Positions 35,473 through 44,075 of a DNA stretch of 64,000 nucleotides are shown here, piece by piece (position 1 is the first letter of the stretch; every line of letters begins with the position of its first letter). This stretch comes from Rhodospirillales bacterium. Its GTDB lineage: Bacteria > Pseudomonadota > Alphaproteobacteria > Micavibrionales > UBA1664. The position numbers and the translations under genes are program-made. The stretch is taken from the NCBI GenBank assembly GCA_023898805.1, contig CP060260.1:496001-560000 (forward strand), read 5' to 3'. The notes under the pieces were generated by a model that worked only from the letters and a program-made list of their open reading frames with translations, was not told the origin of the DNA and did no database searches.

Positions 35473-36621
35473 ATGCGGCTAAAATCGTTTTATGCAAAAA
35501 CAATGACCGAAGCGATGCAGATGGTGCGCGATCAGCTGGGCGACGACGCCATCATCGTCGCCACGCGGGAGGAGAACGGCGGGCGCTCGGTACGCGTGAC
35601 CGCCGCGATCGACCGCGTCGAGGACGCACGCCCCTACGAACCCGTCACACCTGCCGCCGCCGCACCGGCGGCGCGCGCGAAAAAACCGGCACCCGCCACG
35701 GGCACGCCTCCGCACGCCGAAGCGCAAAACCCGGTGCGTGTGCGCGTCAAGGAACCGGCGGTGCCAAGCGATTACCTGCAATACGATTCCGAGGAGGAGG
35801 CCGAGGACGCGGTCCATGAAATCCTCACCGACACGCTGCTGCGCCACGGCGTGCCCGGCGATATCGGCGACACGATTTTGTCGACCGCCACGATGATGGG
35901 GCTGGCCGATCCGCAATCGGCAATGAAAACGGCACTGGACCACAGCTTTACCTTCACACCCCTGCCGCTTAAAAGCCCGCGCAAGGCCCTGATGCTGGTG
36001 GGCGCGCCCGGTGCGGGCAAGACGCTGGCCACCGCCAAGCTGGCCGCGCGCGCGGCGATGGCGGGCCTGAAGGTCGCGGTCTGCACCACCGACACGGTGC
36101 GCGCGGGCGGCGTCGAGCAGCTTGAGGCCTTTACCCGTCTGTTACAGATCCCGCTGATGAAGGCACGCGGTGCCGACGAACTGCGCGCCCGGCTGAACGA
36201 TGCGCGCGGCGCCGACCTGACCCTGATTGACACCGGCGGCGCCAACCCGTTCGACGTCGACGACATGCGCCGCCACGCCGCCTTGCTTGAAGCCGGAACC
36301 ATCGAACCCGTGCTGGTGATGGCCGCCGGCGGCGATGCCGAGGAATCGGCCGAAATCGCCCGCTGCTTCGCGGTGCTGGGCGTCCAGCGCCTGTTTTCCA
36401 CACGCCTTGACGTCACCCGACGTCTGGGTGGCCTGATCGCGGCGGTGGGCCGCGCGGGCATCGCGTTTTCCGACGCATCCAACACACCGATGGTCGCGAA
36501 CGGCGTCGTCACCCTTTCGGCCATGTCGCTGGCCAAACTTCTTCTGGCGCGCGAGGGGCGCGCCGGCACCAACGCTGCAGAAGGCGGCGCAACAACCAAA
36601 AACCTACGCCAGACAGGATAA
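35473..36621 (+). CDS. flhF: Flagellar placement GTPase FlhF
   Basis: FlhF is an SRP-type GTPase that marks the cell pole for flagellar assembly. The start at 35473 gives the typical MRLKSFYAKTMTEAMQMVRD. A Pro/Ala-rich basic linker follows (about 55-100). The GTPase NG domain has LVGAPGAGKTLATAKLA (about 175-191), CTTDTVRAGGVEQL and LIDTGGANPFD. Length is 382 residues. The final TKKL-type guanine motif is weak (FSTRLDVTRRLGG), so nucleotide selectivity could differ. flhG follows after three bases. Confidence 0.92.
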   Translation: MRLKSFYAKTMTEAMQMVRDQLGDDAIIVATREENGGRSVRVTAAIDRVEDARPYEPVTPAAAAPAARAKKPAPATGTPPHAEAQNPVRVRVKEPAVPSDYLQYDSEEEAEDAVHEILTDTLLRHGVPGDIGDTILSTATMMGLADPQSAMKTALDHSFTFTPLPLKSPRKALMLVGAPGAGKTLATAKLAARAAMAGLKVAVCTTDTVRAGGVEQLEAFTRLLQIPLMKARGADELRARLNDARGADLTLIDTGGANPFDVDDMRRHAALLEAGTIEPVLVMAAGGDAEESAEIARCFAVLGVQRLFSTRLDVTRRLGGLIAAVGRAGIAFSDASNTPMVANGVVTLSAMSLAKLLLAREGRAGTNAAEGGATTKNLRQTG

Positions 36622-36624
36622 GTC

Positions 36625-37452
36625 ATGACCGAGGCCAACGTCATTCATTCAACCATCAGCAACGACAGCCAGATCGGCGGCTTCCCGCAGGGGCACAACA
36701 TCATCGCCGTCGCATCCGGCAAAGGCGGCGTCGGTAAAACGTGGTTTTCGATCAGCCTGACCACCGCGCTGGCCCGCATGGGCAAACGCGTGCTGCTGTT
36801 CGACGGCGATCTGGGTCTGGCCAACGTCGACGTTCAGCTTGGCCTGATGCCCAAGCGCGACCTCAACGACGTGATCCGCGGCCGCCTTGGTCTTGACAAG
36901 GTCGTCCAGCGTTTCGAGGACGGCAATTTCGACATCATCGCCGGCCGTTCGGGTCAGGCGTCGCTTTCCGCCCTGCCGACGCAGCGCCTTGTAATGTTGC
37001 GCGACCAGCTGATCGACCTTTCCCACGAATACGATGCGGTGGTCATCGACCTTGGCGCGGGCGTCGACCGCACGGTGCGCATGATGTCGGCCTCGGCCAC
37101 CCGCACGCTGTTGGTGACAACCGACGAACCGACCTCGCTGACCGACGCCTATGCCTTCATCAAGCTTGGCGCCGCCGCTGGCATGTCGAAAAACATCTCG
37201 ATCGTCGTCAATCAGGCCCAGAACACGCTGGAGGGGGAAAAGACCTACAAGACCCTGCTCAAGGCGTGCGAAAACTTCCTGCGCCTCTCGCCGCCCATGG
37301 CGGGCATGGTGCGCCACGACCCCAAGGTCAAGGAATGCATCCGCCATCAGACGCCGCTTTTGATCCGCTCGCCGAACGCGGAGGCCGCGACCGATATCGA
37401 GCGCATCGCCCGTCAGGTCGAAATGATGCTTAAAAAAGCCGCCCACGCCTGA
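36625..37452 (+). CDS. flhG: Flagellar number regulator FlhG (FleN, MinD-like ATPase)
   Basis: FlhG limits flagellar number by acting on FlhF and, in some bacteria, on the master regulator. The 275-residue MinD/ParA-type ATPase has the deviant Walker A ASGKGGVGKT at about 30-39. LLFDGDLGLANVDVQLGL and DAVVIDLGAGVD follow. A C-terminal amphipathic helix (IARQVEMMLKKAAHA) could serve for membrane binding. It is in an operon with flhF. Its stop codon lies inside a tandem repeat. Confidence 0.93.
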   Translation: MTEANVIHSTISNDSQIGGFPQGHNIIAVASGKGGVGKTWFSISLTTALARMGKRVLLFDGDLGLANVDVQLGLMPKRDLNDVIRGRLGLDKVVQRFEDGNFDIIAGRSGQASLSALPTQRLVMLRDQLIDLSHEYDAVVIDLGAGVDRTVRMMSASATRTLLVTTDEPTSLTDAYAFIKLGAAAGMSKNISIVVNQAQNTLEGEKTYKTLLKACENFLRLSPPMAGMVRHDPKVKECIRHQTPLLIRSPNAEAATDIERIARQVEMMLKKAAHA

Positions 37453-37484
37453 CCCGGTCCGCGCCTGACCCGGTCCGCGCCTGA
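37447..37484. repeat. Tandem repeat spanning the flhG stop codon
   Basis: The 16-base unit GCCTGACCCGGTCCGC occurs twice, followed by the first six bases of a third copy (GCCTGA) and a T. The first TGA is the flhG stop codon, so the stop region itself has been duplicated. Confidence 0.85.
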
Positions 37485-37538
37485 TCTTGGCGCGAACGCC
37501 GTTTCCCGCGTAACCGCGCTTTGTGGTAATATGCCTGC

Positions 37539-39749
37539 ATGGCCAGCGTCACCCCGCCAACCGGTTACATCCCGCCGCAGGGCGGCGCCAGCGGCGCCGC
37601 CCCGGTGGACGGCGACACCGTACCCGCCGACATAACCCGCCTGCCGCCCACCCTTGCCGCGACCGACCGCGCCATCACCCTGCGCGGCGAGGTTGTCCAG
37701 CAAAACGACGACGGCACCACCCGCATCGCCACGCCGCGCGGCGCCATCGATGTGCGCCTGCCCGACCCGCAGCCCGCGCGCGGCACGGATGTCGAAATCA
37801 ACCTGCCCGCTGGCACGCCGCCGCGCACGGCCGGCGTCACCCTGCCCGCTGTACAGGCACAGGCATCCACCGTCGCCGCGCAGCTGGAAACACCACCCGC
37901 CGTCCTGCCTGGGTTGCAAAACACGGCGTTGCAAAACACGGCGGCGGCCACCCCGCAAACACAGGGCGCACAAAATCAAGGCGCGCAAGCACCCGCCGCC
38001 ACACAAACGCCTGTCACGCAAAACCCGACGCTCGACGCTGGCGCCACGCAAAGTATCAACCCGCGCGGCCTGCTCGATTTCCTCAAGACCTCGATGCAAA
38101 ACCTGGTCAAGGGATCGACTACCGACGCCAGCCCGGCACAGGCGGGCCAGCGCCCGCTTCAGATGGACCAGCTCGCGCGCCTGACGCCGCTGCCCGCGGG
38201 ACAAGCCACCCGCCCGCTGGCCGCGCCCGGACTTCCTAACGCAACGACACAACCATCCGGGACACAACCATCCGGGACACAGGCATCCGGGACACAGGTG
38301 CCCGGACTCGCGCCGCAACACGCCACGACCCTGAATGCGCAACAAACGGCCCTGCCGCAATCCGCCGCAACATCCGCCGCCCCGCGCACCATTTCCGTCG
38401 CCGCCGCCCAGACCTCAGCCGCCCCTGCGCAAATGCCCGCAAACCAAAGCGCGATCGCGACCGCCGCCAATAACGGCATCGCGAACCTGACCCCGGCCGC
38501 CGCGACGGCCGCCGGCCCACTGCCCGCCAATCTTGCATTACGCATTCTCGCGCCGCTGACGCCCGCACAAACACCCGCGCAAACGCCAACGCCCGCAACC
38601 ATCCCGACAACATCACCATCCGCCGCACCGACCGCCCCCGCAACGGTGCTGCCGCAATCCTTGCCGCCGATTGCCGCCGCGATCCATGCCCGGCTGCCGG
38701 TTCTGCCCGGCCAGACGGTGATCGCGGCCCCGGCGGGCGCCGTACAAACCCCGATGCCGCAAGCGCTTGATGTACGCGTGGCTGCGATCATGCCAATGCA
38801 GCCCGCGGGCACCCTACCGGGCGCGAACGTGGCGACCCTGCTGCACGGCACGCCCGCAACGCCTTCTTTGTTCGCCAACGTCACCGGCCAGACAGCGCAG
38901 GGCCTGCCTGTCGTAGAATTGCCCACTTTCACCACGCTGACCGAAGACGGGCTTGCGCCACATACCGCGCCCGCCACCATGGTGCTGCAGTTTCCGGCCA
39001 AAGGCCTTGGTGCGTCCACTGCCTTGCGCCTCGACGTGCTCACATCCGCGACAGCCACAGCCACATCCGCCGCCGCGCAAGCAGCGCCGCAAACCACCAT
39101 CAATTGGGATGCGTTCGACGACATCCTGCAAACCCGCCCGGGACAAACGCCGATCACGCAGGCGGCACAGGCCGCGATCATTGCCGCCCTGCCGAAGCCG
39201 GACGCGGGCGGGTTCGCCGCGCCGGTGATGATGTTCGTCTCCGCCCTGCGTGGCGGCGACATCGCGGCATGGCTGGGCGAACGCGGGCTCGACGCCATCG
39301 GGCGTGGCGCGCGCAAGGCCGACGCGCTGGCCCGCATCGCGGGTGACTTTGCCGCGAGCGCGCGCAAACTGGGAACCGAGGACGCGAAACCCGCGGGTGA
39401 CTGGCGTTCGATCCAACTGCCCTTTCTTGCCCATGAAGGCGAGGTTTCGCGCATCGCTTTGCATTACCGGGGGTTCGAGCGTGACGCCTATCCCGGCGAA
39501 ACGCCGGGCCGCAAGACCGGCACCCGTTTTGTCATGGACCTGACCCTGACCCGCATGGGACCAATGCAGGTTGATGGTTTTTCGACCGGCCGCCGCCTTG
39601 ACGTCACGCTACGCAGCGAAAAAAACCTCAGCCCCGCGATGCGCGAGGCGATGCGCGTGCGCTACGCGAACGCCGTCGCCAATATCGGCTTCGCCGGCGA
39701 CCTCAATTTCTCCGCCGCCCCGGACCGCAAGGGCTGGGCAACGATTTAG
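37539..39749 (+). CDS. Second FliK-like protein, Pro/Ala/Thr-rich
   Basis: The 736-residue protein is dominated by low-complexity Pro, Ala, Thr and Gln sequence (about 80-520). It ends in a FliK-like domain (about 630-736) with RFVMDLTLTRMGPMQVDGFS, GRRLDVTLRSEKNLSPAMRE and NIGFAGDLNFSA. The middle holds DNA repeats: GTTGCAAAACACGGC twice at 37913-37942 and a 15-base unit encoding TQPSG-type pentapeptides at 38247-38306. A canonical FliK is encoded at 9268, so this may be a paralogue with another role, or an export or ruler protein of its own. It follows flhG, separated by about 85 bases. Confidence 0.72.
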   Translation: MASVTPPTGYIPPQGGASGAAPVDGDTVPADITRLPPTLAATDRAITLRGEVVQQNDDGTTRIATPRGAIDVRLPDPQPARGTDVEINLPAGTPPRTAGVTLPAVQAQASTVAAQLETPPAVLPGLQNTALQNTAAATPQTQGAQNQGAQAPAATQTPVTQNPTLDAGATQSINPRGLLDFLKTSMQNLVKGSTTDASPAQAGQRPLQMDQLARLTPLPAGQATRPLAAPGLPNATTQPSGTQPSGTQASGTQVPGLAPQHATTLNAQQTALPQSAATSAAPRTISVAAAQTSAAPAQMPANQSAIATAANNGIANLTPAAATAAGPLPANLALRILAPLTPAQTPAQTPTPATIPTTSPSAAPTAPATVLPQSLPPIAAAIHARLPVLPGQTVIAAPAGAVQTPMPQALDVRVAAIMPMQPAGTLPGANVATLLHGTPATPSLFANVTGQTAQGLPVVELPTFTTLTEDGLAPHTAPATMVLQFPAKGLGASTALRLDVLTSATATATSAAAQAAPQTTINWDAFDDILQTRPGQTPITQAAQAAIIAALPKPDAGGFAAPVMMFVSALRGGDIAAWLGERGLDAIGRGARKADALARIAGDFAASARKLGTEDAKPAGDWRSIQLPFLAHEGEVSRIALHYRGFERDAYPGETPGRKTGTRFVMDLTLTRMGPMQVDGFSTGRRLDVTLRSEKNLSPAMREAMRVRYANAVANIGFAGDLNFSAAPDRKGWATI
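38247..38306 (+). repeat. 15-base tandem repeats within the second FliK-like gene
   Basis: Three clear copies of ACACAACCATCCGGG (the third with two changes) and a fourth diverged copy encode TQPSG, TQPSG, TQASG and TQVPG. The unit keeps the frame, so copy number could vary without breaking the gene. Confidence 0.85.
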
Positions 39750-39783
39750 AAAACAGGAAAACCTAAACCAGGGTCAGGACCCA

Positions 39784-40593
39784 TTAATCCATCACCAGCG
39801 TGCGCGCCGGAACGATATAAGTGGTCTGGATGGTATCGTCACCGGAAGGACGGCCGTAATGCGGCTCCGCCTGCTGCCTGATGGCCGCGACCACGCCGAC
39901 CACGGGCGCGGTGGCAGCGTTGAACGGCTGGGTGATATCGCCGCGCGCGACCACCAGCTTGCCGACATCGCCGTCCTGCGCGAAATGCGGCCCGAATCTG
40001 GAATACGAACAAGTCCTCCAGGCGCCGGTATAGGCGACACCGTCGATTTCCACATCGTCCGGCATAAAATCCATTTTTGAAACCCTGTCGTCCGATGCAT
40101 CCGTCACGCAGGCATAGCCGCAATCATGCGTTTGGACGATTTCACGGCCCGCCAGCACGGCACGATCGAATTTTCCCTTCAGACTTTCGCGGACATGTTC
40201 GGGTGGCGGGTTGAAAAGCGCATCGGCGGGCGCAACGTAAAGCGCGGAGTCTTCTTCGTCTTTCAGGGTTCTTGCAACGACCACGCCGATGACCATGCCG
40301 TCCGGCGTGGCAATGATTTTAAGCCTGTTTTTTTCGACCGGAATCCCCGTCACCTTGATCAGGTTGGTGTATGTGCGGTCCCCGACCATTTCGGCGGCGC
40401 AGCCGATGGCGACGATTTTACCGCGCCCCTCCACCTGCCGGTCCGGCCCTTCCAGAACGACATCGTCCAGACGGATAGAGCGTTCTCCGGGTACATACCC
40501 CTCCCGCAGGATCTCGCGCCCGGCCAGAACCGCTGGGTCGAAATGCGCACGCAGCAGGTACACGGAATGCAGGGACAGTTTTTCTTGCGTCAT
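39784..40593 (-). CDS. Unknown protein with two related half-domains
   Basis: No family is recognised for this 269-residue soluble protein. It appears to be an internal duplication. HFDPAVLAGREIL near residue 17 matches KFDRAVLAGREIV near 141. VIGVVVARTL matches VVGVVAAIRQ, and ALYVAPADAL matches TTYIVPARTL at equivalent places. The second half contains four cysteines that the first lacks at the same positions. There is no signal peptide. It lies between the FliK-like gene and fliJ on the fliJ strand, but a flagellar role is only suggested by position. Confidence 0.6.
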   Translation of the reverse strand: MTQEKLSLHSVYLLRAHFDPAVLAGREILREGYVPGERSIRLDDVVLEGPDRQVEGRGKIVAIGCAAEMVGDRTYTNLIKVTGIPVEKNRLKIIATPDGMVIGVVVARTLKDEEDSALYVAPADALFNPPPEHVRESLKGKFDRAVLAGREIVQTHDCGYACVTDASDDRVSKMDFMPDDVEIDGVAYTGAWRTCSYSRFGPHFAQDGDVGKLVVARGDITQPFNAATAPVVGVVAAIRQQAEPHYGRPSGDDTIQTTYIVPARTLVMD

Positions 40594-40640
40594 GACGCCA
40601 AGCTAAGCGCGAAAAACAGTATTCTGTCAATAACCGCCAA

Positions 40641-41075
40641 TCAGGCGTTTTCCACCGCGCGGCGATACATTTCCAGCGCCTGCGCGTCGAACAAGGCCGC
40701 CTCGCGCCGCGCCAGCTCCGCGCGCTTGCGCTCCAGCCGCCGCCGCTGGACGATTTCGTATTTCTTGATTTCGGCGTATTCCTCGCGCAGATCGTCCTGC
40801 GCGACCTGAATGCGCGTATCGATGCGCTGGATCTCCTTGTCGATCAGCGCGACTTTCTTTTTCATCATCCCTTGATAGGTCAAAAACCCGGTAATGACGT
40901 GCGGGTCGCTCGATTCCACGACATAGGCCCGTTCATGCGCGACCTCGTCCAGCGCGCGCTTCTTGGTGCCGTAGATCTTGTCCGCCTCGGCATATAGCCG
41001 CGCGATGAAGCGCCGCTTTTCATCAAGCTGGTAGCGGCGGTAACGGATCAACCCGGAAAGGTCTGGTTCGGCCAT
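40641..41075 (-). CDS. fliJ: Flagellar export protein FliJ
   Basis: FliJ is the coiled-coil stalk that couples the FliI ATPase to FlhA. The 144-residue product is almost wholly helical and charged, with coiled-coil heptads over about 8-60 and 75-135 (YQLDEKRRFIARLYAEADKI and KKYEIVQRRRLERKRAELAR). It lies six bases after fliI, the usual pairing. Confidence 0.85.
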   Translation of the reverse strand: MAEPDLSGLIRYRRYQLDEKRRFIARLYAEADKIYGTKKRALDEVAHERAYVVESSDPHVITGFLTYQGMMKKKVALIDKEIQRIDTRIQVAQDDLREEYAEIKKYEIVQRRRLERKRAELARREAALFDAQALEMYRRAVENA

Positions 41076-41081
41076 CGCGCG

Positions 41082-42449
41082 TTATCCCGTATACGGCATC
41101 TCAAGAATCTTGCCCAACCGCTTGAATCCGTCCTCAAGCAGGGTGTGGTCCGATTTCATCTGTGAAAGAAACTCCTCAAGCTGCGGATAATATTTCACCG
41201 CCTCGTCGGTCAGCGCGTCCGCCCCCTTTCGGTACGCGCCCAGACGTATCAGCTCGGCCATATCCTCATAGGTCGTGATCAACTGTTTCGCGCGCTTGAC
41301 CAGCGCCCATTGCCCCGGCGTCTGACAGGCCGGCATCGAACGCGACACGGATTTAAGCACGTCGATCGCCGGATACCGCCCTCTGTCGGCGATCGCCCGG
41401 TCCATCACGATATGCCCGTCGACGATCCCGCGCACCGCGTCGGCCACCGGCTCGTTCATGTCGTCGCCCTCGACCAGCACGGTGAAAATGCCGGTGATGG
41501 TGCCCTGCCCGTCCGTACCCGGACCCGCGCGTTCAAGCAGCCGCGCCATTTCCCCGTACATGCTGGGCGGATACCCTTTGGTCGTCGGCGGCTCGCCCGC
41601 CGACAGGCCGATTTCACGAATCGCGAAGGCGAATCGCGTCAGCGAATCCATCATGCACAGGACGTCCGCACCCTGATTGCGAAAATATTCCGCCGTCGCC
41701 ATGGTCAGATACGCGGCCTGCCGCCGCATCAACGGCGCCTCGTCCCCCGTCGCGACGATGACGACCGACCGGGCCAGACCGTCCTCGCCCAGATCGTCCT
41801 CAAGAAATTCCTGCACCTCGCGCCCGCGCTCGCCGATCAGGCCGATGACCGCGACCTCGGCCTCGGTGTACCGCGCCATCATCGACAGCAGCACCGATTT
41901 GCCCACGCCCGAACCCGAAAAAATCCCCATGCGCTGGCCGCGGCACACCGACAGGAAACAATTGACCGCCCGCACGCCAAGGTCGAGTTTTTCGCCCATG
42001 CGCGTGCGCTTGTTGGCGGGCGGCGCCGGCGCCTTAAGCGCCATCAAGGCATCGCCATGCGGCAAAGGTCCTTTCCCATCAAGCGGTTCGCCAAGGGCGT
42101 TGATAACCCGCCCCAGCCACGCCTGACACGGCATCGCCACCGGGCGGCTGTCCCCGATTTCGGCCCGGCAACCAAGGCCGATGCCCTCCAGCGGGCCGAA
42201 CGGCATGACCAGCGCGCGCGAATCCTTGAATCCCACGACCTCGCACGGAATGCGCCGCCCGTCCTCCGGCGTCAGCGTGACGCGCGACCCCAGCGCCAGG
42301 GTTTCAGGAAAACCCACGATCTCAACCACCAGACCCAAGATCTTGGTAACACTGCCATAAACCTTTCCAGCCTCCAGCGCGCCGATCTCCGACACGATGG
42401 TTTCGATGCGGCGGCGGGCATTCTGGTCGGGGGACGGAATCTGGCTCAC
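41082..42449 (-). CDS. fliI: Flagellum-specific ATPase FliI
   Basis: FliI powers delivery of substrates to the flagellar export gate. The 455-residue protein has the F1-beta-like core with Walker A GIFSGSGVGKS (about 175-185), the IGERGREVQEFLEDDLG stretch and the family motif GGYPPSMYGEMARLLERAG-like region near 290-310. The start is a GTG at 42449, with no Shine-Dalgarno visible in the AT-rich sequence before it. It is divergent from ctrA and shares its control region. fliJ follows. Confidence 0.95.
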   Translation of the reverse strand: MSQIPSPDQNARRRIETIVSEIGALEAGKVYGSVTKILGLVVEIVGFPETLALGSRVTLTPEDGRRIPCEVVGFKDSRALVMPFGPLEGIGLGCRAEIGDSRPVAMPCQAWLGRVINALGEPLDGKGPLPHGDALMALKAPAPPANKRTRMGEKLDLGVRAVNCFLSVCRGQRMGIFSGSGVGKSVLLSMMARYTEAEVAVIGLIGERGREVQEFLEDDLGEDGLARSVVIVATGDEAPLMRRQAAYLTMATAEYFRNQGADVLCMMDSLTRFAFAIREIGLSAGEPPTTKGYPPSMYGEMARLLERAGPGTDGQGTITGIFTVLVEGDDMNEPVADAVRGIVDGHIVMDRAIADRGRYPAIDVLKSVSRSMPACQTPGQWALVKRAKQLITTYEDMAELIRLGAYRKGADALTDEAVKYYPQLEEFLSQMKSDHTLLEDGFKRLGKILEMPYTG

Positions 42450-42469
42450 AATAATATTTGTGCCGGGTG

Positions 42470-42483
42470 TTAAACTTTGTTAA
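42470..42483. promoter_or_regulatory. CtrA-type box 1 between fliI and ctrA
   Basis: TTAAACTTTGTTAA is a TTAA-N6-TTAA pair, 21 bases upstream of the fliI GTG. The spacing is one base shorter than the canonical N7, as at the fliF promoter. Confidence 0.55.
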
Positions 42484-42487
42484 AATT

Positions 42488-42502
42488 TTAACCAAGGTTA
42501 AC
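42488..42502. promoter_or_regulatory. CtrA-type box 2 between fliI and ctrA
   Basis: TTAACCAAGGTTAAC is a TTAA-N6-TTAAC pair and nearly a full inverted repeat (TTAACC-AA-GGTTAA). It lies 43 bases before the ctrA ATG. Together with box 1 it suggests that CtrA controls its own gene and fliI. Confidence 0.6.
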
Positions 42503-42545
42503 ATAGTTGGCCAAAATACGCCACCTGTAAGATAAGGAAACCGCC

Positions 42546-43280
42546 ATGCGCGTCCTGCTCGTAGAAGACGACAGCTCCATGTCCAAGAGCATCGAAATGA
42601 TGCTCAAATCCGACGGCCACGTCGTCGACACCACCGATCTGGGCGAAGAAGGCCTCGATCTCGGCAAGGTCTATGAATACGACATCATCATCCTCGACCT
42701 CATGCTCCCCGACATGGACGGGTATGACGTCCTCAAAAAACTCCGCGCGGCCAAGATCGAAACCCCGATCTTGATCCTTTCGGGCCTCGCCGAGCTCGAC
42801 AACAAGATCAAGGGGCTGGGCTTCGGCGCCGACGACTACCTGACCAAGCCTTTCGACAAGCGCGAACTGATGGCGCGGGTTCAGGCGATTATCCGCCGCT
42901 CCAAGGGCCACAGCCAGAACCAGATCAAGGTCGGCGACCGGCTGGTGGTCAATCTCGATTCCCGCACCGTCGACGTCGACGGCAAGCCGGTCCACCTGAC
43001 CGGCAAGGAATACGGCATCCTCGAACTCCTTGCCCTGCGCAAGGGCACGACCTTGGCCAAGGAAACCTTCCTCAACCACCTGTACAACGGGATGGACGAG
43101 CCGGAAATCAAGATCATCGACGTGTTCATCTGCAAATTGCGCAAAAAGCTTGAGGACGCGTCGAACGGCATCAACTACATCGAAACCGTCTGGGGCCGCG
43201 GCTATGTCCTGCGCGATCCCGACACTGCCGGCGACAACAAGGCGGAAAAGGATTCGGGCAAGAAGAAAGCCACCGCATGA
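42546..43280 (+). CDS. ctrA: Cell-cycle response regulator CtrA
   Basis: CtrA is the master regulator of cell cycle and flagellar genes in Alphaproteobacteria and binds TTAA pairs. The 244-residue protein has an OmpR-type layout. The receiver has Asp51 as phosphoryl site (IIILDLMLPDMDGYDVL), the acidic residues Glu7-Asp8-Asp9 and Lys in YLTKPFDKREL. The winged-helix domain has HLTGKEYGILELLALRKGTT and YIETVWGRGYVLRDP. The tail is Lys-rich and ends ATA, close to the Ala-Ala end that ClpXP recognises in Caulobacter CtrA. TTAA boxes precede the gene. Confidence 0.96.
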   Translation: MRVLLVEDDSSMSKSIEMMLKSDGHVVDTTDLGEEGLDLGKVYEYDIIILDLMLPDMDGYDVLKKLRAAKIETPILILSGLAELDNKIKGLGFGADDYLTKPFDKRELMARVQAIIRRSKGHSQNQIKVGDRLVVNLDSRTVDVDGKPVHLTGKEYGILELLALRKGTTLAKETFLNHLYNGMDEPEIKIIDVFICKLRKKLEDASNGINYIETVWGRGYVLRDPDTAGDNKAEKDSGKKKATA

Positions 43281-44056
43281 TCCAGCGCATGCCCCGCCGC
43301 CTGATCGCGGGCGTGCTTGGACTCGCGGCGTTTTCGCTTGCGTATGCGTCCCTTCCCGCCCGTGCGCAGGAATCTTCTGGCCAGCCTTCGGCGGCCACGC
43401 TGGCCTTTGAAAAACATTTACAGGACATCGACACGTCGCAGGGCACCGAGGCGGCGATCGACCTGATCGGCAGGACCGTCTCCGACGCCGACGTCGATCC
43501 TGAAAAACTGATGGGCACGACGCGCTTTCTCTCCGCCCGCGACACCGACAGCGCCGACCCGCGCTATGGTCTGACCCTCGCGGTGATCGAGGCGAAACTG
43601 GCCAACACCTTCGCAAGAAACCCGGAACATGCGCAACAGGCCGCGATGTTCCAGACCCAGTCCGTGATCCGCTATCTGGGCGACAGCCTGATCCTGCGCG
43701 AGGACATCGCCCGCTGCGCCGATCAGACGGCGGGACAGGCGGCCCTGCACGGCTGGCAGGGGCTGACCGACGACATGGTCGCGATGTACAGGCAGTTTCC
43801 CGCCGACGCGAAGGAAAAAATGCGCGAAGCCATCGACGCCTACGACACCCGCAAGGCATCGCGCCCCGCCGCCGCCTGGGTATGCCGGGACGGAACGAAC
43901 ACCATGCCGAACATGGGGGCTGACGCAAGCGCACCCGCCGCCGACGCGCAATCCGCCCAACCGCAACCCGCCGCATCGCCCTTTGTCGACGACGCGACAT
44001 GGAACGCCCGCCGCAAGGCCATCCGCGACAAACTGATCGCCACGCTGGATAAATAA
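43277..44056 (+). CDS. Secreted hypothetical protein coupled to ctrA
   Basis: The 259-residue protein overlaps the end of ctrA by four bases (ATGA), so it is probably translated with it. A signal peptide is clear (basic start, hydrophobic 9-27, cleavage after ARA-QESS), so it should be periplasmic. The rest is mostly helical, with two cysteines (IARCADQT and AWVCRDG) that could form a disulfide. A Pro/Ala/Gln-rich stretch lies near 215-235. I know no function for it; its link to ctrA is the main clue. Confidence 0.7.
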   Translation: MIQRMPRRLIAGVLGLAAFSLAYASLPARAQESSGQPSAATLAFEKHLQDIDTSQGTEAAIDLIGRTVSDADVDPEKLMGTTRFLSARDTDSADPRYGLTLAVIEAKLANTFARNPEHAQQAAMFQTQSVIRYLGDSLILREDIARCADQTAGQAALHGWQGLTDDMVAMYRQFPADAKEKMREAIDAYDTRKASRPAAAWVCRDGTNTMPNMGADASAPAADAQSAQPQPAASPFVDDATWNARRKAIRDKLIATLDK

Positions 44057-44075
44057 ACCCTTGGCGATATGCGTG

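Noticed and set aside
38247..38306. Short direct repeats as a CRISPR array
   Set aside because: The 15-base units are contiguous, without spacers, and keep the reading frame of a gene.
38159..39454. Minus-strand open frame of 431 codons rich in Ala, Cys and Gly
   Set aside because: It is antisense to the Pro/Ala/Thr-rich FliK-like gene; low-complexity coding sequence often leaves such open frames.
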